Both the position numbers and the translations under genes were made by a program. From an uncultured Porphyromonadaceae bacterium (GTDB taxonomy: Bacteria > Bacteroidota > Bacteroidia > Bacteroidales > Muribaculaceae), in NCBI GenBank assembly GCA_905193395.1, contig CAJJOO010000059.1, positions 1 to 7,628 on the forward strand: 7,628 nucleotides of DNA, in the 5' to 3' direction. Positions 6,592-7,628 of this stretch are shown here, in pieces; positions within the stretch are counted from its first letter, which is position 1; the number at the start of each line of letters is the position of its first letter. The notes under the pieces were generated by a model. It ran no database searches. It saw nothing but the letters and a program-made list of their open reading frames with translations, and had not been told where the DNA came from.

Positions 6592-7628
6592 TAATCATCG
6601 GCGCGGGCGGCGTCGGAACCGTCGTGGCCCACAAATGCGCCCAGAATCCGCAGGTTTTCACTGAAATAGTGATTGCCTCGCGCAACAAGGCCAAATGCGA
6701 GGCCCTTGTCCGTGCAATCGGCGCCCCGAACGTCAGCGCCGACAGTGTCGATGCCGACGATGTGGCCCAACTCGTGGCTCTGTTCCGACGCCACAAACCC
6801 GACATGGTCATCAACGTGGCGCTCCCCTATCAGGACCTCACAATCATGGATGCCTGTCTGGAATGTGGCGTGAACTATCTCGACACGGCCAACTACGAAC
6901 CGCGCGACGTAGCCCATTTTGAATATTCATGGCAGTGGGCCTACCGCGAACGCTTCGAGAAAGCCGGCCTGACCGCTATCCTCGGCTGCGGTTTCGACCC
7001 CGGTGTATCGGGCGTCTTCACGGCCTACGCCGCCAAGCATTATTTCAGCGCCATGGAGTATCTGGATATCGTGGACTGCAACGCCGGCAACCACGGCAAA
7101 GCCTTTGCCACGAATTTCAATCCTGAAATCAACATCCGCGAAATAACACAGAACGGACGCTACTACAAAGACGGCAAGTGGATTATCACCGGCCCCCTGG
7201 AAGTTCACCAGACCCTGAACTATCCCAACATCGGCCCCCGCGAGTCCTATTTGCTCTATCACGAGGAACTGGAATCGCTCGTGGCCAACTATCCGACAAT
7301 CCGCCGCGCGCGTTTCTGGATGACTTTCGGCCAGGAATACCTGACCCATCTCCGCGTGATACAGGACATCGGCATGGCACGCATCGACGAAATCGACTAT
7401 AACGGCACCAAAATCGTGCCCTTGCAGTTCCTCAAGGCCGTTCTGCCCGACCCCCAGGAACTAGGCAGCAACTACCACGGCGAGACCTCCATCGGTTGCC
7501 GCATCTCCGGCATCGGCAAGGACGGCAAGCCCCTTACATATTATATATATAATAACTGCTCGCACGAGGAGGCTTTCCGCGAAACCGGCATGCAGGCCGT
7601 AAGTTACACCACCGGCGTTCCGGCCATG
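6579..7628 (+). CDS. Saccharopine dehydrogenase-family protein, probable carboxynorspermidine/carboxyspermidine synthase (3' end cut)
   Basis: The likely reaction is NADPH-dependent condensation of aspartate semialdehyde with putrescine (or diaminopropane) to carboxyspermidine (or carboxynorspermidine), the step before NspC-type decarboxylation in bacterial spermidine synthesis. From ATG 6579, 350 codons stay open to the window edge; the family is usually near 400 residues, so some 50 are missing. Visible features are the Rossmann motif GAGGVG (8-13) after a beta strand, SRNKAK (34-39) where Arg35 could bind the NADP phosphate, VINVALPYQD (77-86), CGVNYLDTANYE (96-107), GCGFDPGVSGVF (136-147), and a C-terminal YYIYNNCSHEEA block (321-332). 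The acidic and asparagine motifs fit carboxynorspermidine synthase better than true lysine-pathway saccharopine dehydrogenase, but this is judged by eye. The start lies 13 bp inside the upstream gene, in another frame, implying one operon. There is no Shine-Dalgarno; an A-rich stretch (6551-6559) precedes the start. Confidence 0.87.
   Translation, partial: MSKVIIIGAGGVGTVVAHKCAQNPQVFTEIVIASRNKAKCEALVRAIGAPNVSADSVDADDVAQLVALFRRHKPDMVINVALPYQDLTIMDACLECGVNYLDTANYEPRDVAHFEYSWQWAYRERFEKAGLTAILGCGFDPGVSGVFTAYAAKHYFSAMEYLDIVDCNAGNHGKAFATNFNPEINIREITQNGRYYKDGKWIITGPLEVHQTLNYPNIGPRESYLLYHEELESLVANYPTIRRARFWMTFGQEYLTHLRVIQDIGMARIDEIDYNGTKIVPLQFLKAVLPDPQELGSNYHGETSIGCRISGIGKDGKPLTYYIYNNCSHEEAFRETGMQAVSYTTGVPAM
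7539..7554. repeat. Perfect 16-bp AT-only palindrome inside a coding region
   Basis: TATTATATATATAATA reads the same on both strands and lies in frame within the polyamine gene, encoding Tyr-Tyr-Ile-Tyr-Asn and the first base of the next Asn codon. It stands out from the GC-rich surroundings. The amino acids are compatible with the protein family, so no separate role is needed. Confidence 0.5.

Noticed and set aside
6572..7349. Minus-strand open frames opposite the right-hand gene
   Set aside because: The plus strand encodes an uninterrupted saccharopine dehydrogenase-family protein with its Rossmann motif; the antisense frames show no family features.

Overview
The window looks like ordinary chromosome from a GC-rich member of the Bacteroidales (Bacteroidota). 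Three intergenic sites match the Bacteroidota -7 promoter box TAnnTTTG (TACCTTTG, TAACTTTG, TACCTTTG). No start codon has a convincing Shine-Dalgarno sequence. The gene families are the short phosphatidylserine decarboxylase, a large periplasmic TPR protein paired with an outer-membrane barrel, and a carboxy(nor)spermidine synthase-type saccharopine dehydrogenase, all of which are at home in gut Bacteroidales. The family or genus (Muribaculaceae or Alistipes-like, for example) cannot be settled from this sequence alone. No IS element, CRISPR array, tRNA, rRNA or phage gene is visible.

Layout, left to right. (1) Positions 1-582, minus strand: the N-terminal 194 residues of a phosphatidylserine decarboxylase (psd), cut by the window edge just after its Gly-Ser self-cleavage site, with its promoter near 634-666. 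(2) Positions 583-728: an intergenic stretch with a strong rho-independent terminator (684-711) for the operon to its right and a second perfect hairpin (647-671) that overlaps the psd promoter. (3) Positions 729-5314, minus strand: a two-gene operon. The first gene encodes a 993-residue secreted TPR protein. It overlaps by 4 bp (ATGA) the second gene, which encodes a 535-residue outer-membrane beta-barrel without a TonB plug domain. (4) Positions 5315-5520: a divergent promoter region. (5) Positions 5521-7628, plus strand: a UPF0104/flippase-like multi-spanning membrane protein that overlaps by 13 bp a saccharopine dehydrogenase-family gene. The latter is most like carboxynorspermidine/carboxyspermidine synthase and runs off the right edge.

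The genes form three transcription units. Two touch the cell envelope clearly (phospholipid synthesis; the TPR plus barrel pair). The third combines a membrane protein with polyamine synthesis. The least understood part is the translationally coupled TPR/plugless-barrel pair, which may act as one periplasm-to-outer-membrane unit. That is inference from gene order and domain type only.
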